This document shows, in pieces, positions 44,037 to 53,875 of a DNA stretch of 64,000 nucleotides. The translations under genes were made by a program, and so were the position numbers. The notes under the pieces are model-generated. The model saw only the letters and a list, made by a program, of their open reading frames with translations, was not told the origin of the DNA and did no database searches. Each line of letters opens with the position of its first letter. The first letter of the stretch is position 1. The stretch spans positions 62,001 to 126,000 of the forward strand of contig NZ_PYGJ01000010.1 of assembly GCF_003014475.1 (NCBI RefSeq), written 5' to 3'. This DNA is from Shimia abyssi (lineage in GTDB: Bacteria > Pseudomonadota > Alphaproteobacteria > Rhodobacterales > Rhodobacteraceae).

Positions 44037-44807
44037 ATGACCCGCGATTACTTGACGACCAACAAAGATGTCTGGAATGCCGACGCCGCCAACTGGGTCG
44101 ATTTTGCTAAGGACCGCTGGGTTCTCGATCCACCGCAATGGGGCACCTGGGGCAATACCGAAGAACAACTGTCCATGCTGCCTGTCGATATGGCGGGCAT
44201 GGACGCAATCGAGCTCGGATGTGGCACGGGGTATGTCTCTTACTGGATGTCCCGGCGCGGAGCGCGGGTGACGGGGATCGACATCTCTACCGAGCAACTG
44301 CAAACCGCGCGCAATCTGGCAACACAACACGGCTCTGACATCGCGTTTGTCGAAGGCAACGCCGAGGAAACCGGCCTGCCCGATGGGTCGTTCGACTTTG
44401 CAATCTCGGAATACGGCGCCTCGATCTGGTGCCCTCCGGATTCGTGGCTGCCCGAGGCATGGCGATTGCTGCGCCCCGGTGGACAGCTCGTGTTCCTCGG
44501 CAACCACCCTTTATCACTGATCTGTTCGCCACTCGACGGTGCGCCCGCCAATCGCACCCTGCACCGGCCCTACAAAAACATATGGGGCGCTGACTGGACC
44601 ACGGTCGAATTTGAACCGACCGGCGTGTGTTTCAATCTGACTATGTCTGGTTGGATGGACTTGTTTTCACAAATCGGCTTCCTCGTCACCCGGTATCAAG
44701 AACTCTATGCACCAGAATGGGCGCAAGGGACACGCGCCGCGATCCCTTCTGACTGGGCCAAAGAATACCCGGTCGAGCAGGTCTTTCACCTCAGAAAACC
44801 GAACTAG
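44037..44807 (+). CDS. Class I SAM-dependent methyltransferase
   Basis: The 256-residue protein has the SAM-binding motif I IELGCGTGYVSYWMSRRGARVTGIDIS near residue 60, motif II ATQHGSDIAFVEGNAEETGLPDGSFDFAISEYGASIWC, and a Rossmann-type end. The AAVRP tail resembles ubiquinone/menaquinone C-methyltransferases (UbiE-like) only at the level of the superfamily, and the substrate cannot be assigned. AGAGAGAAGCT precedes ATG 44037. It converges with the M16 peptidase genes, whose stop lies 41 bp away. Confidence 0.82.
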   Translation: MTRDYLTTNKDVWNADAANWVDFAKDRWVLDPPQWGTWGNTEEQLSMLPVDMAGMDAIELGCGTGYVSYWMSRRGARVTGIDISTEQLQTARNLATQHGSDIAFVEGNAEETGLPDGSFDFAISEYGASIWCPPDSWLPEAWRLLRPGGQLVFLGNHPLSLICSPLDGAPANRTLHRPYKNIWGADWTTVEFEPTGVCFNLTMSGWMDLFSQIGFLVTRYQELYAPEWAQGTRAAIPSDWAKEYPVEQVFHLRKPN

Positions 44808-44848
44808 AATGAAAAAGACCCCCTATCACCGACAAGGGGCCTGCTTCT

Positions 44849-46147
44849 TTACACGCCGTCAGGCTTACCAACCACCACAAAGGTCAGCGCCTCTGGGTCC
44901 AACAGCTCGCCCGCGACCCGGTTGATCTGGTCCAGCGTCACCGCATCCACCTGATCATTCCGCGTCACAATGTAATCAACCGGCAAGCCATCCATCTGCA
45001 TTCCAACCATGATCTTGGCAATCGACCCGTTACCATCAAATCGCAGCGGATAGGCCCCGGTCAAAAGCGCCTTGGCCGCTGTCAGTTCGTCCTGCGTGAC
45101 GCCATTCTCGGCCATTCGCGCCCATTCAGCGCGGATGACGTCAATCGCCTCGCCAATCCGGTCGTTGGCCGATGCCACACTGCCCAGATACAAGTCGGAA
45201 TGATCCCGAAGAACCAGATAGGAATAGACCCCATATGTCAGGCCGCGCTTCTCACGCACCTCGGTCATCAACCGGCTTTCAAAACCGCCGCCGCCCATGA
45301 TCGTGTTGAGCACATAGGCCGCAAAGAAATCCGGGTCTTCTCGATGAATACCCGGCTGGCCAAAGATCGCCACTGATTGTGGCGTTTCAAACTCAACCAC
45401 CTCCACTTCACCGCTCAACACTTCGTTCGCGCGTTCGGGCAGGGGCGCGCCCGTCTCGGGCAACGCCCCCAAAAGGTTATCCAGCAACATCCCAAGCTCG
45501 TCGGCGGTGATGTCGCCCACCGCCGCAACAAACAGCCGGTCCCGCGCTAATGCGCCCTGATGGGCCTCAACAATGTCGTCGCGGGTCAAGGCCGTCACGC
45601 TCTCAACAGTGCCTGACCCGTCGGTGCCATAGGGATGATCACCAAAAACCGCCGCATTGAAATGTTCTCCTGCGATGTCGTTAGGATCCTTTGCACGAGA
45701 GCGAATGCCACTCAGCACCTGCGCACGTACCCGGTCCACAGCAACCTGTGGAAAGGTCGGCTCGATCAGTGACAAGCGCAGCAACTCCAATGCTTCATCG
45801 CGGTTTTCGCTCAGAAACCGGGCCGAAATCGTGACCGCATCATCGTGGCTGTCATACCCAAATTGCGCCGCCAGCGCTTCGCTTGCGCGCGCAAACCCCT
45901 GTGCATCCAGATCACCGGCACCCTCTTCGAGCAACCCAACCATCAGGTTGGTCGCCCCGCGTTTGCCCGCAACATCCAGCGAGGTGCCGCCCCGAAACCG
46001 CAGTTCCAGCGCAACAAATGGGATAGACGGTTCCTCTACAAGCCACGCCTTGATCCCGCCCTCAGAGGTCACTTCCTTGATGTTGATCTCTGCCCATGCG
46101 GGCAATGCCGCAAAAAACCCGACAAATACCAATACAAACCGCATCAT
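44849..46147 (-). CDS. M16 family peptidase-like protein lacking the zinc site
   Basis: The protein has 432 residues with a signal peptide (MMRFVLVFVGFFAALPAWA). It shares the M16 fold (KAWLVEEPSIPFVALELRFRGG, DRVRAQVLSGIRSRAKDPND, ESRLMTEVREKRGLTYGVYSY), but the place of HxxEH is taken by NLMVGLLEEGAGD, so zinc catalysis should be absent. In mitochondrial and PqqL-like pairs one M16 partner is catalytic and the other is not; the preceding gene encodes the likely active partner. It overlaps that gene by 4 bp (ATGATG), so coupled translation and a heterodimer in the periplasm are likely. Confidence 0.87.
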   Translation of the reverse strand: MMRFVLVFVGFFAALPAWAEINIKEVTSEGGIKAWLVEEPSIPFVALELRFRGGTSLDVAGKRGATNLMVGLLEEGAGDLDAQGFARASEALAAQFGYDSHDDAVTISARFLSENRDEALELLRLSLIEPTFPQVAVDRVRAQVLSGIRSRAKDPNDIAGEHFNAAVFGDHPYGTDGSGTVESVTALTRDDIVEAHQGALARDRLFVAAVGDITADELGMLLDNLLGALPETGAPLPERANEVLSGEVEVVEFETPQSVAIFGQPGIHREDPDFFAAYVLNTIMGGGGFESRLMTEVREKRGLTYGVYSYLVLRDHSDLYLGSVASANDRIGEAIDVIRAEWARMAENGVTQDELTAAKALLTGAYPLRFDGNGSIAKIMVGMQMDGLPVDYIVTRNDQVDAVTLDQINRVAGELLDPEALTFVVVGKPDGV

Positions 46148-47478
46148 TGCGTGACCTCCTCTTCGGCCATCAACCAGCCCGTGACCGACCGTTTCCTGTC
46201 AAACACAGCTTGTGCCGCTGCAATAATCTCGTCTCCAGTGATCGATTGCAGGATCTCGGGCCACTCCTGAACATCCGCAACCGTCAACCCGGACGTCAAC
46301 GCGCGCCCGTACCGATTGGCCAGCGCCTCAACGTCGTCTCGGGCATACACCTGGCTCGCTCTCAGCTGCATCTTGATCCGGTCAAGCTGCTCTCCGTCTA
46401 CGCCTGTTTCGATAAACTCAGCCACAGCTGCGTCCATTGCGTCCTCGGCCTCTCGCAGCGACACGCCCGGCACTGGCACCACAGTCAAGTTAAAGGTGGT
46501 CTGATCCAGCGTCGTTCCACTATACCATGCCCCGGCATAAACCACTTTTTTTGCCTCAAACTGCAACTTCTGGTTCAAAACAGACGTCTGCGATCCGCCT
46601 AAAACCTCGCCCAGCAACGTCAACGCCGCAGCCGTGCGCTGATCACCGGGGTTGCGCTCGGGTGCAAGGTAGGACCGCGTTACATATGGCTGCGACACGC
46701 GCGGATCGCTGTACTCCATGCGCCGCGCGCTGGTCTGTGGCGGTTCCTGTGGGCGTGCACGTGGCCCAAGATCGGGATTGGCCGGGATCACACCATAGTA
46801 TTGTTCCGCCAAAACTTTGACCGCATCGGGCTCAACATCGCCGGCGACGACCAGAATGGCGTTATTGGGCGCATAGAACTGTTCGTAATACTCCAACGCA
46901 TCTTCCAATGATAAATCCACCATCTCGTGGCGCCAACCAATGATAGGTACGCCATACCGATGGTTCATGTACTGCGCCGCGCTCATCTGTTCGCGAAACA
47001 GCGAACCGGGGCTGTTCTCCACCCTTTGATTGCGCTCTTCGATGATCACATCCCGCTCGGTTAGAATGTCCTCATCATCAAGCTGAAGGTTGACCATCCG
47101 ATCACTCTCCATGCGCATCATCAATTCCAGCCGATCTGCAGCGACCCGTTGAAAATACCCGGTGTAGTCATAACTTGTAAACGCATTGTCGCGCCCGCCA
47201 TTAGCCGCCACCGTGGCGGAAAACTCGCCCGGTTCCAGCGTTTCCGTCCCCTTGAACAGCAAGTGCTCCAGAAAATGCGCCACCCCGGACACACCAGGCT
47301 TTTCATCTGCCGAACCGGCTCGATACCAAACCATATGCATGACAACCGGCGCCCGATGATCCTCGATCACCACCACCTCCATGCCGTTGTCCAGCGTGAA
47401 ATCCGTCACCAGATCACTGGCCCACGCGGGCACGGCCAAAACAGCGGCTCCCACAGCCATAGCGAAACGTCGCAACAT
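46144..47478 (-). CDS. M16 family zinc peptidase, catalytic partner
   Basis: The protein has 444 residues with a signal peptide (MLRRFAMAVGAAVLAVPAWA). The inverted zinc motif HFLEH is intact in GVAHFLEHLLFKGTE and the distal Glu lies about 75 residues later in the DVIIEERNQRVENSP region. Together with the next gene it is expected to form a periplasmic oligopeptide-degrading complex. ATG 47478 has AGAGAGG six bases upstream; the longer frame start begins in non-coding sequence. It is likely cotranscribed with lspA and the DUF3035 lipoprotein, 151 bp upstream. Confidence 0.9.
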   Translation of the reverse strand: MLRRFAMAVGAAVLAVPAWASDLVTDFTLDNGMEVVVIEDHRAPVVMHMVWYRAGSADEKPGVSGVAHFLEHLLFKGTETLEPGEFSATVAANGGRDNAFTSYDYTGYFQRVAADRLELMMRMESDRMVNLQLDDEDILTERDVIIEERNQRVENSPGSLFREQMSAAQYMNHRYGVPIIGWRHEMVDLSLEDALEYYEQFYAPNNAILVVAGDVEPDAVKVLAEQYYGVIPANPDLGPRARPQEPPQTSARRMEYSDPRVSQPYVTRSYLAPERNPGDQRTAAALTLLGEVLGGSQTSVLNQKLQFEAKKVVYAGAWYSGTTLDQTTFNLTVVPVPGVSLREAEDAMDAAVAEFIETGVDGEQLDRIKMQLRASQVYARDDVEALANRYGRALTSGLTVADVQEWPEILQSITGDEIIAAAQAVFDRKRSVTGWLMAEEEVTQ

Positions 47479-47629
47479 GAAAAACCTCTCTGCGAAGAAC
47501 CAACCGCATCCGCAGACCGGTCGAAAAACTATCACATGATAGTTACGCTCGAACGGCGCGGCTGCAAGGGCTGTGACAGAGATGTGAGGACATAACCGGA
47601 TTTTTCACCCGGCCTTACGTTGCACGCCG

Positions 47630-48145
47630 TCACTCACCGGGTGGTGCGGCTGGTGTGCGCACACCAGCACGCCGCCAGCGCCACCATTCGTCATAGCTTC
47701 GCAACGTTTCCCGCCGATACAGCTCGTTATAGCGGTCCTGTCGCACAATTCGAATGTTGCTGAAACGCCCGCGTTTGACGCGAAACGCTTCGTCTTCGGC
47801 GGCAACTGTGCGGCGGATATCCGCCTGACGTCCATTGCGCGAGGTATAGTTGATCAACGCCGTATCCGCACGCCCAACGCTTGATGTATTACTCCGTGCG
47901 GCGGCTGATCCGCCTAGGGCGACCACCGCATCTGCCAGCGGATCCTGATCACTCAGATTGCGCCCGCCCGGTGTTGGCGGCGGCAGGGCAGCATAGTTTT
48001 CTGGCTGTACCAGTGGTTTGCCCGGCACAACAACAAACTCGTCCGGACCATCGCCAGTCTTGGACAAAACCCGCACACCTTTTTCACCGCTGCACGCAGC
48101 CAGTGCCAGAACAGACCCGATCATCAGCAGACGCATCATGCGCAT
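47630..48145 (-). CDS. bamF: DUF3035 lipoprotein (BamF-like outer-membrane assembly subunit)
   Basis: The 171-residue protein has a lipoprotein signal with lipobox LAAC (MRMMRLLMIGSVLALAACSG). The mature part matches the DUF3035 pattern, PDEFVVVPGKPLVQPENYAALPPPTPGGRNL. In Alphaproteobacteria a DUF3035 lipoprotein (BamF) has been found with the BAM complex. ATG 48145 has GGAGGG five bases upstream; the GTG two codons earlier overlaps that site. It sits 52 bp after lspA, which encodes the enzyme that processes its signal peptide. The symbol is given by family, with moderate trust. Confidence 0.8.
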   Translation of the reverse strand: MRMMRLLMIGSVLALAACSGEKGVRVLSKTGDGPDEFVVVPGKPLVQPENYAALPPPTPGGRNLSDQDPLADAVVALGGSAAARSNTSSVGRADTALINYTSRNGRQADIRRTVAAEDEAFRVKRGRFSNIRIVRQDRYNELYRRETLRSYDEWWRWRRAGVRTPAAPPGE

Positions 48146-48197
48146 TGCCACCCTCCGATAAGCTTTGCGAAATCCTTACCGCATCACCGCGACAAGG

Positions 48198-48668
48198 TCA
48201 CGCCTCTCTTTTTTCCCCACCAAAAAACACCAGCCCCAGCGCGCCCGCAAATATCCAGACATCGGCGAAATTGAACGCATATGGGTTGTCGATGCCACAA
48301 CAGGACATGTTCAGGAAATCCGCAACCGCACCGTACAACAGCCGATCCACCACATTGCCCAGCGCGCCGCCCACCAGCATTCCGGCACAGATCAGGCCCC
48401 ACTTGCCGGGCGGATCTTTGCGCACCCAATATAGCACAAATCCTGAAATCGCGATTGCCAGCGCAATCAGAATCCAGCGCGCCGCATCTGCATTGTTGGC
48501 GAACAAGCCAAAATTGATGCCACGATTCCACGCCATGTGAAACTGCAACAGCGGCGGCAGCACATCGATCTGCAGGATTTCCTGCAAATTCATCATGTGC
48601 ACCACTATGTACTTGCTGGCCTGGTCCGTCAGAAACGCCCAGAATCCTGCCCAAAATACCAGACGCAT
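48198..48668 (-). CDS. lspA: Lipoprotein signal peptidase (signal peptidase II)
   Basis: The 156-residue protein has four membrane helices. The catalytic aspartates are in GGALGNVVDRLLYGAVADF and YAFNFADVWIF, and WNRGINFGLF is the conserved box C. It cleaves prolipoproteins at the lipobox Cys after lipidation. A GGGGGGCG run precedes ATG 48668. Likely in an operon with purH upstream and the BamF-like lipoprotein downstream; two hairpins lie in the 107-bp gap to purH. Confidence 0.95.
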   Translation of the reverse strand: MRLVFWAGFWAFLTDQASKYIVVHMMNLQEILQIDVLPPLLQFHMAWNRGINFGLFANNADAARWILIALAIAISGFVLYWVRKDPPGKWGLICAGMLVGGALGNVVDRLLYGAVADFLNMSCCGIDNPYAFNFADVWIFAGALGLVFFGGEKREA

Positions 48669-48704
48669 CTGCGCCCCCTTTCTGCCTCGCTACACAGCCC
48701 GTGT

Positions 48705-48758
48705 GCCCCTTGTTTTCAGGGGCTTACTCTGGCCGCTGTGCGCCCGGAGAACCCGGGC
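48705..48758. terminator. Two short hairpins between purH and lspA
   Basis: GCCCCT/AGGGGC (48705-48723, loop of 7) and GCCCGG/CCGGGC (48742-48758, loop of 5) are perfect inverted repeats. Neither is followed by a T-run, so termination is uncertain; they may be processing or stability sites. Confidence 0.4.
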
Positions 48759-48775
48759 ACAAAACTCTTGCCGCC

Positions 48776-50365
48776 TTAGTGACGGAAATGGCGCATACCG
48801 GTAAAAACCATAGCCAAACCGGCCTCATCCGCGGCCTTGATGACCTCTTCGTCGCGCATAGATCCGCCCGGCTGGATCACACAAGTGCCGCCCGCCGCGG
48901 CTGCTTCAAGCAGTCCATCCGCAAACGGAAAGAACGCATCCGACGCTACAGCGCTGCCCTTGGCAGGGCTTTCGCTCATGCCCAATTCAGCGGCCATGCG
49001 CTCGGCTTTGGCGGCGGCCACATTGGCACTGTCCAACCGGCTCATCTGACCTGCGCCCACGCCCACGGTTGCGCCACCTTTAACGTAGACAATAGCGTTT
49101 GACTTGACGTGTTTCGCCACCTTCCACGCAAACAACAGATCGGCCAATTCCTGCGCATCCGGCGCTTTCTTGGTCACGACCTTAAGGTCATCCAGCCCAA
49201 CATACCCAACGTCCTTGTCCTGCACCAACAACCCGCCAGCAACTTGTTTGTAGGCCGTGATCGCCACCTTCGGATCTGGCAGACCATCGGTCAGCAACAA
49301 CCGCAGGTTCTTCTTGGCCGAAAATATTTCCTTGGCTTCTTCTGACGCACCCGGTGCAATCACCACCTCGGTGAAGATCTCCACGATCTTCTTGGCGGTT
49401 TCACCGTCCAGCGGCTGGTTCAACGCGACAATCCCGCCAAACGCACTGGTGCGGTCGCAATCAAACGCCTTTTGATACGCCTCAACCAGCGTCGCACCCA
49501 CAGCGACACCACACGGGTTAGCGTGTTTGATGATGGCACAGGCCGGACCATTTTCCGGATCAAACTCAGACACCAGCTCAAACGCGGCGTCCGTATCGTT
49601 GATGTTGTTATAGCTCAGCTCTTTGCCCTGCAATTGCCGGGCTGTCGCGACACCCGGACGACCGGAACCATCCGTATAGAATGCTGCCTGCTGATGGCTG
49701 TTCTCGCCATAACGCAACGTCTGTTTCAGCTCACCGGCCACCGCGCGGCGGCGGGGCGTCTCTTCGCCAATCGCGCCCGCCATCCATGTGGATACAGCGG
49801 CGTCATAGGCCGCAGTGCGCGCATAGGCCGTCTGCGCCAGCGACTTGCGGAAAGCCAAGGTCGTTGCGCCGTCATTGGCCTCCATCTGGTCCAGCAACGC
49901 GCTATAGTCTGTGCCATCAACAACAACGGCAACGTCGCCGTGGTTCTTTGCCGCGGCCCGGATCATCGCAGGTCCACCGATGTCGATATTTTCGATACAT
50001 GTGTCATAATCCGCGCCCTTAGCCACGGTCTCTTCAAATGGATACAGGTTCACAACCAAAAGATCGATTGGCCCGATCCCGTGCTCTTCCATCGCAGCCA
50101 CATGCTCTGGGTTTTCACGCAGCGCCAGCAAACCACCGTGCACTTTGGGGTGCAACGTCTTCACACGCCCGTCCATCATCTCGGGAAACCCTGTGATATC
50201 CGCCACGTCTTTCACCGCCAAGCCCGCTTCCCGCAACATACCTGCGCTGCCGCCTGTCGAAAGCAACTCGACGCCACGCGCCGCCAATGCCTGGCCCAGC
50301 TCAACGAGCCCAGTCTTATCGGATACAGAAATCAATGCGCGGCGGATGGGGGTGATGTCGGTCAT
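48776..50365 (-). CDS. purH: Bifunctional AICAR formyltransferase / IMP cyclohydrolase
   Basis: The protein has 529 residues and catalyses the last two steps of IMP synthesis. Its N-terminal MGS-like cyclohydrolase domain shows [33 protein letters not shown] and [16 protein letters not shown]; the C-terminal formyltransferase domain has [13 protein letters not shown] and [28 protein letters not shown] 50365 ([13 protein letters not shown]) gives the standard N terminus. It follows the heparinase-like gene by 22 bp, so these are probably cotranscribed. Confidence 0.97.
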   Translation of the reverse strand: MTDITPIRRALISVSDKTGLVELGQALAARGVELLSTGGSAGMLREAGLAVKDVADITGFPEMMDGRVKTLHPKVHGGLLALRENPEHVAAMEEHGIGPIDLLVVNLYPFEETVAKGADYDTCIENIDIGGPAMIRAAAKNHGDVAVVVDGTDYSALLDQMEANDGATTLAFRKSLAQTAYARTAAYDAAVSTWMAGAIGEETPRRRAVAGELKQTLRYGENSHQQAAFYTDGSGRPGVATARQLQGKELSYNNINDTDAAFELVSEFDPENGPACAIIKHANPCGVAVGATLVEAYQKAFDCDRTSAFGGIVALNQPLDGETAKKIVEIFTEVVIAPGASEEAKEIFSAKKNLRLLLTDGLPDPKVAITAYKQVAGGLLVQDKDVGYVGLDDLKVVTKKAPDAQELADLLFAWKVAKHVKSNAIVYVKGGATVGVGAGQMSRLDSANVAAAKAERMAAELGMSESPAKGSAVASDAFFPFADGLLEAAAAGGTCVIQPGGSMRDEEVIKAADEAGLAMVFTGMRHFRH

Positions 50366-50387
50366 ATCTTGGTGTCGTCCCAAATGG

Positions 50388-52130
50388 TCAATGTGTCAGG
50401 TCCAGCTCTTCTCGGTTCAGGTCCCTGATCGCCACGGATGTTTCATGCGCTTTGGAAAGGGACCACCGGATGCGCGTCGCATACTCCATTGCCACGCCAG
50501 ATAGAACGACCTGTTTTGTCGCGCGGGGCTTTAATCGGCCTTTTTCGAGAAAAACACTGGGTTCAAGCTCCATTTTAACGCTTCCGTCATGTCGAAAGAC
50601 CCAAATCTCGCCGCTTTTGAGTGCGATCGACACCGCCGCGCCACCCATGTCCAGCTCTGCATCTGCCTCTGGGTGTAAATGGAATCGCATCGCATAGGGT
50701 ATCCCCTGCAATGTTTTGGCATCCATCACCCGGTCAAATCGCCGCTTCGCCGTGTCGTCCAGCGCGATCAACATATCCTCACCGACCATGCCGCGCCCAT
50801 CAAAGGTGAGCTCCAAAGTGCGTGCATGGGTCAGCCCATGGGTGCGCAAATACCCATCATGCCCGCCCTCAAATCTCAGACCATCTGATGCCTGGCTCAT
50901 CTGGATCGGCACCTCCTTAGGGCCATCCACCAGGTGTTCTTCGCGCCACCCGCGCCCTTCTTCACCTAGCCGAGCGCTCGACAACCCATCCAGCGACAAT
51001 GTCGAATGCGAAGGCGTCGCCCGCCCTGCACGTCGCCAATCTTCACCAAAGCCGGACCCCGACCCACAATTCACGATCAATGGCCGCCGCCCACTGGTCA
51101 GCTCAAACGCCAACGTCGATGCATGTGCATTGATCGAGCTGTCTCCTTTCGGAGGCGGGCTTGCATCAACAACCACACTTGTGCGCCCCGCGCTCAGCCG
51201 CGCATACCCCATGGCCAACCCATCCGCCTGACGCGATTTGACCGAACTCTCGGCTAGCGCACTGTCCAGCCGCCCCTCCATGCCGCGCCCACCGCCGTGA
51301 AACCGAGCGAGGCTTCCATCAGAGTGCCGTAACGTGCGCAGCGTCGGTGCAATGCGGGCAATCGCCTGTTCGTGCGCGTCTGAGACCGGCTTACCCGCCT
51401 CGCCCAGCGCCGTCGCCGCCCATGTCAGCAACGTGAACACTTCCAACAGCTCTTCCGGATTGCGTGTCGGGATCCCGCCCTGCTCGTCCACCTGTCGGCG
51501 GCATTCCTTGTCCAGCGCCTTACAGGCCGGGGCCACATGCTCGGCCATGCCTTCAAGCGCCAATCCGGCATAGATCAACCCGGTCAGCGCCTCAAACCGT
51601 GGCAATCCCGGTGACGTCTTTTGCCAACGTCGCGACAAGAAAATCGTTTGCTGCCCAAGCGAGCGGTAAAAAGCCTCTGACTGCTCGGAATCGCGTGAGC
51701 GCAAAAGAAACAATGCGTGGCTGATCCAGCGAATCAACCGCCGTCCCGTCAAATCCGGCGTCCATCCTGGCCCTCGCCCTTGGCCGTAACGATCAATCCA
51801 GCGCCATAGCCAAAGCTGCGCCCGGTCCCTTGCAACTGCATCCCCCACCGCGGCCAGATCGTCCATCCAGGCGAACCCATGCAGCTCCTGCGCAAAAACC
51901 TCATCGGGGATATCGATATCCCAGATCGACGTGTCCGTTGCGCTAACCAGATGGCCCGCAAACAGAAAATTACCCGCCACCAGCTGCTTGCCACGTGCAA
52001 AAAGCCCGATCGTGCGCGGCTCTGGCATAGACGTGAAACCCGTCGCCGGACGCGCCATCGTAGAGATGCGCGCATGCAACCGGTGCATGGCCCGCGTATA
52101 GCGTGCTGACAAACTATTTGGGTCGGACAT
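50388..52130 (-). CDS. Heparinase II/III-like protein
   Basis: The protein has 580 residues and no signal peptide. The N-terminal part is alpha-helical (an alpha/alpha-toroid) and the C-terminal part shows the heparinase II/III beta-sandwich features: [44 protein letters not shown] and the SHSTLSLDG region, where His and neighbouring residues suggest lyase-type active sites. Its polysaccharide is unknown. I recall the order rsmB, this family, purH from other Alphaproteobacteria. Its cytoplasmic look (no signal) is unusual for a lyase of extracellular glycans. Confidence 0.85.
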   Translation of the reverse strand: MSDPNSLSARYTRAMHRLHARISTMARPATGFTSMPEPRTIGLFARGKQLVAGNFLFAGHLVSATDTSIWDIDIPDEVFAQELHGFAWMDDLAAVGDAVARDRAQLWLWRWIDRYGQGRGPGWTPDLTGRRLIRWISHALFLLRSRDSEQSEAFYRSLGQQTIFLSRRWQKTSPGLPRFEALTGLIYAGLALEGMAEHVAPACKALDKECRRQVDEQGGIPTRNPEELLEVFTLLTWAATALGEAGKPVSDAHEQAIARIAPTLRTLRHSDGSLARFHGGGRGMEGRLDSALAESSVKSRQADGLAMGYARLSAGRTSVVVDASPPPKGDSSINAHASTLAFELTSGRRPLIVNCGSGSGFGEDWRRAGRATPSHSTLSLDGLSSARLGEEGRGWREEHLVDGPKEVPIQMSQASDGLRFEGGHDGYLRTHGLTHARTLELTFDGRGMVGEDMLIALDDTAKRRFDRVMDAKTLQGIPYAMRFHLHPEADAELDMGGAAVSIALKSGEIWVFRHDGSVKMELEPSVFLEKGRLKPRATKQVVLSGVAMEYATRIRWSLSKAHETSVAIRDLNREELDLTH

Positions 52131-52297
52131 CTGCTCTGCCTCTACGCTCTTTGGCGTTTGGTCAGAGTGTAGCCGCCTTGACGCAATGAGTCACCGATTG
52201 AATCGCTCGATCAACCAGCAACTCCGCTTTTGCGTACTTTCTGAACCATAAAAGATGCGAAGCGGCCCGCACGGGCCAATGAGCGCCCACCGCCGTC

Positions 52298-53605
52298 TCA
52301 GCCGTCCTTGCGCAGACAGGCGACATAGAACCCGTCCATACCCCCCAATTCACTCCAGTAATCAGGGCGCAACCGCAGCCCGCCTTCTTCCGTGATCCAC
52401 TCCGGCTCGATCCCCGGCACCTCAAGCGCAGTGCGGTCCACGCGCACATCATTGTGCCGCTCAAGCGCCTCTTCCACCTGTACTTCTCCCTCATCCGGCA
52501 ACAGCGAACAGGTGCAAAACACTAACCGTCCGCCGGGCTTGAGCAATGAAAGCGCATGGTCCAGCATCCATGACTGCATCCCGATCAGATCACCAAATTC
52601 GCTGCCATCCTTGGCATGTGGCAAATCAGGGTGCCGCCGCATGGTGCCGGTTGCCGAACAGGGCGCATCCAGCAGGATCGCATCATAACTACCCTTTTGG
52701 GCCATCACGTCACCCACGACCAGCTCGGCCTTAAGCTGGGTGCGTTTCAAATTCTCCCGCACCCGTTCCATCCGCGCCGGGTTGTCATCCACTGCCGTTA
52801 CCGTGGCACCGCTTGCCGCCACCTGCATGGTCTTGCCGCCCGGTGCCGCGCATAGGTCCAGCACGTGTTCTCCCGCTTGAGCATTCAATACTCGCGCCGG
52901 AATGGCTGCGGCTGCATCCTGCACCCACCACTCACCGGCCTCAAACCCCGGCAAGCCCGAAACCTGCCCCGCATCGGCAATGCGCACCGATCCAGTCGGC
53001 AATACCACGCCCCCCACGGTTTCAGCCAGCGCTGCCGCGCCGCCCTTGACCGTCAAATCCAAAGGCGCGCCCGCAAAATGTGCAGCTTCAATCGCCATCA
53101 TAGTCTCCGGCCCATAGGCCTGTACCAACGGGCCGCGCAGCCACTTGGGCAGGCGCGGCACCCGCAACAAATTCCACGCATCTTCGCCTTGTGCGACCAC
53201 CTTGCGCAGCACAGCGTTCACCAGCCCCTTCATCCCAGCCGTGCGTTTGTTGCGCGACACAATTTCAACGGCGTCATTTACGACGCCATGCGCCGCGCCA
53301 CCCTGACACAGCTCCAGCGTGGCCAGCCGCAACACATTGCGTACCGTCAGCGGGGGATATTTCTGCAAGTGTTTCTGTAACAGGCGGTCCGCACGTTCCA
53401 GCCCACGCAGGGTCTCCGTCGCTAAACGCTGCGCCCGCGCCCGCTCTTGCGGCTCCAGCCGCTCCAACGCTCCACTTGCGATCAACTCAGACAGCAACCG
53501 CCCCTCGCCCAAGACCTGATCCAGCAGGTAAACGGCGTTGCGTCGGGTCTGCATACTGGATTTCGACGCGGTTTTAGACTTGGGTTTCGGCGTGGGTTTC
53601 GGCAT
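52298..53605 (-). CDS. rsmB: 16S rRNA (cytosine-967 C5)-methyltransferase
   Basis: The protein has 435 residues. An N-terminal NusB-like domain (AVYLLDQVLGEGRLLSELIASGALE, VLRLATLELCQGGAAHGVVNDAVEIV) precedes the Rossmann methyltransferase part: HVLDLCAAPGGKTMQVAASG, then DAPCSATGTMRRHPD and FCTCSLLPDEGE, which carry the two catalytic cysteines of RsmB/Nop2 enzymes. The basic N-terminal tail (about 20 residues of PKPK type) is an extension. It is followed by the heparinase-like gene across a 167-bp gap (52131-52297) with no further feature found. Confidence 0.93.
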   Translation of the reverse strand: MPKPTPKPKSKTASKSSMQTRRNAVYLLDQVLGEGRLLSELIASGALERLEPQERARAQRLATETLRGLERADRLLQKHLQKYPPLTVRNVLRLATLELCQGGAAHGVVNDAVEIVSRNKRTAGMKGLVNAVLRKVVAQGEDAWNLLRVPRLPKWLRGPLVQAYGPETMMAIEAAHFAGAPLDLTVKGGAAALAETVGGVVLPTGSVRIADAGQVSGLPGFEAGEWWVQDAAAAIPARVLNAQAGEHVLDLCAAPGGKTMQVAASGATVTAVDDNPARMERVRENLKRTQLKAELVVGDVMAQKGSYDAILLDAPCSATGTMRRHPDLPHAKDGSEFGDLIGMQSWMLDHALSLLKPGGRLVFCTCSLLPDEGEVQVEEALERHNDVRVDRTALEVPGIEPEWITEEGGLRLRPDYWSELGGMDGFYVACLRKDG

Positions 53606-53683
53606 AGGCGTTGCGACTCCTTGATCCCTTGCTCATAGGCAAGGCGCGCGTATATCAAGGGTCGACTACAAAAGGAACCCGTG

Positions 53684-53875
53684 ATGAGTGATCAAACCCC
53701 AGAACGCGACCTCTCTGATCTGCCCCCCGCCGCCCAGCGCGCACTGGCCGAAGCCGAGGAGCGCCGCAAAAACGCCAAACCCCAAGATCTAGCAACCGAA
53801 CTGGGTGGTCGCGATGGGCCTGAACCCGTCCGCTTTGGCGATTGGGAGAAAAAAGGCATCGCCATCGACTTTTAG
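53684..53875 (+). CDS. DUF1674 protein, succinate dehydrogenase assembly factor 4-like
   Basis: The 63-residue protein ends with the invariant pattern LGGRDGPEPVRFGDWEKKGIAIDF, which defines DUF1674 / SDHAF4. In eukaryotes SDHAF4 binds the flavinylated succinate dehydrogenase subunit SdhA and limits oxidant leak; the same is assumed here. ATG 53684 has AAAGGA seven bases upstream; the GTG one codon earlier is the other start. The gene is divergent from rsmB (78 bp between) and its last four bases overlap the convergent kinase gene's stop. Confidence 0.9.
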   Translation: MSDQTPERDLSDLPPAAQRALAEAEERRKNAKPQDLATELGGRDGPEPVRFGDWEKKGIAIDF

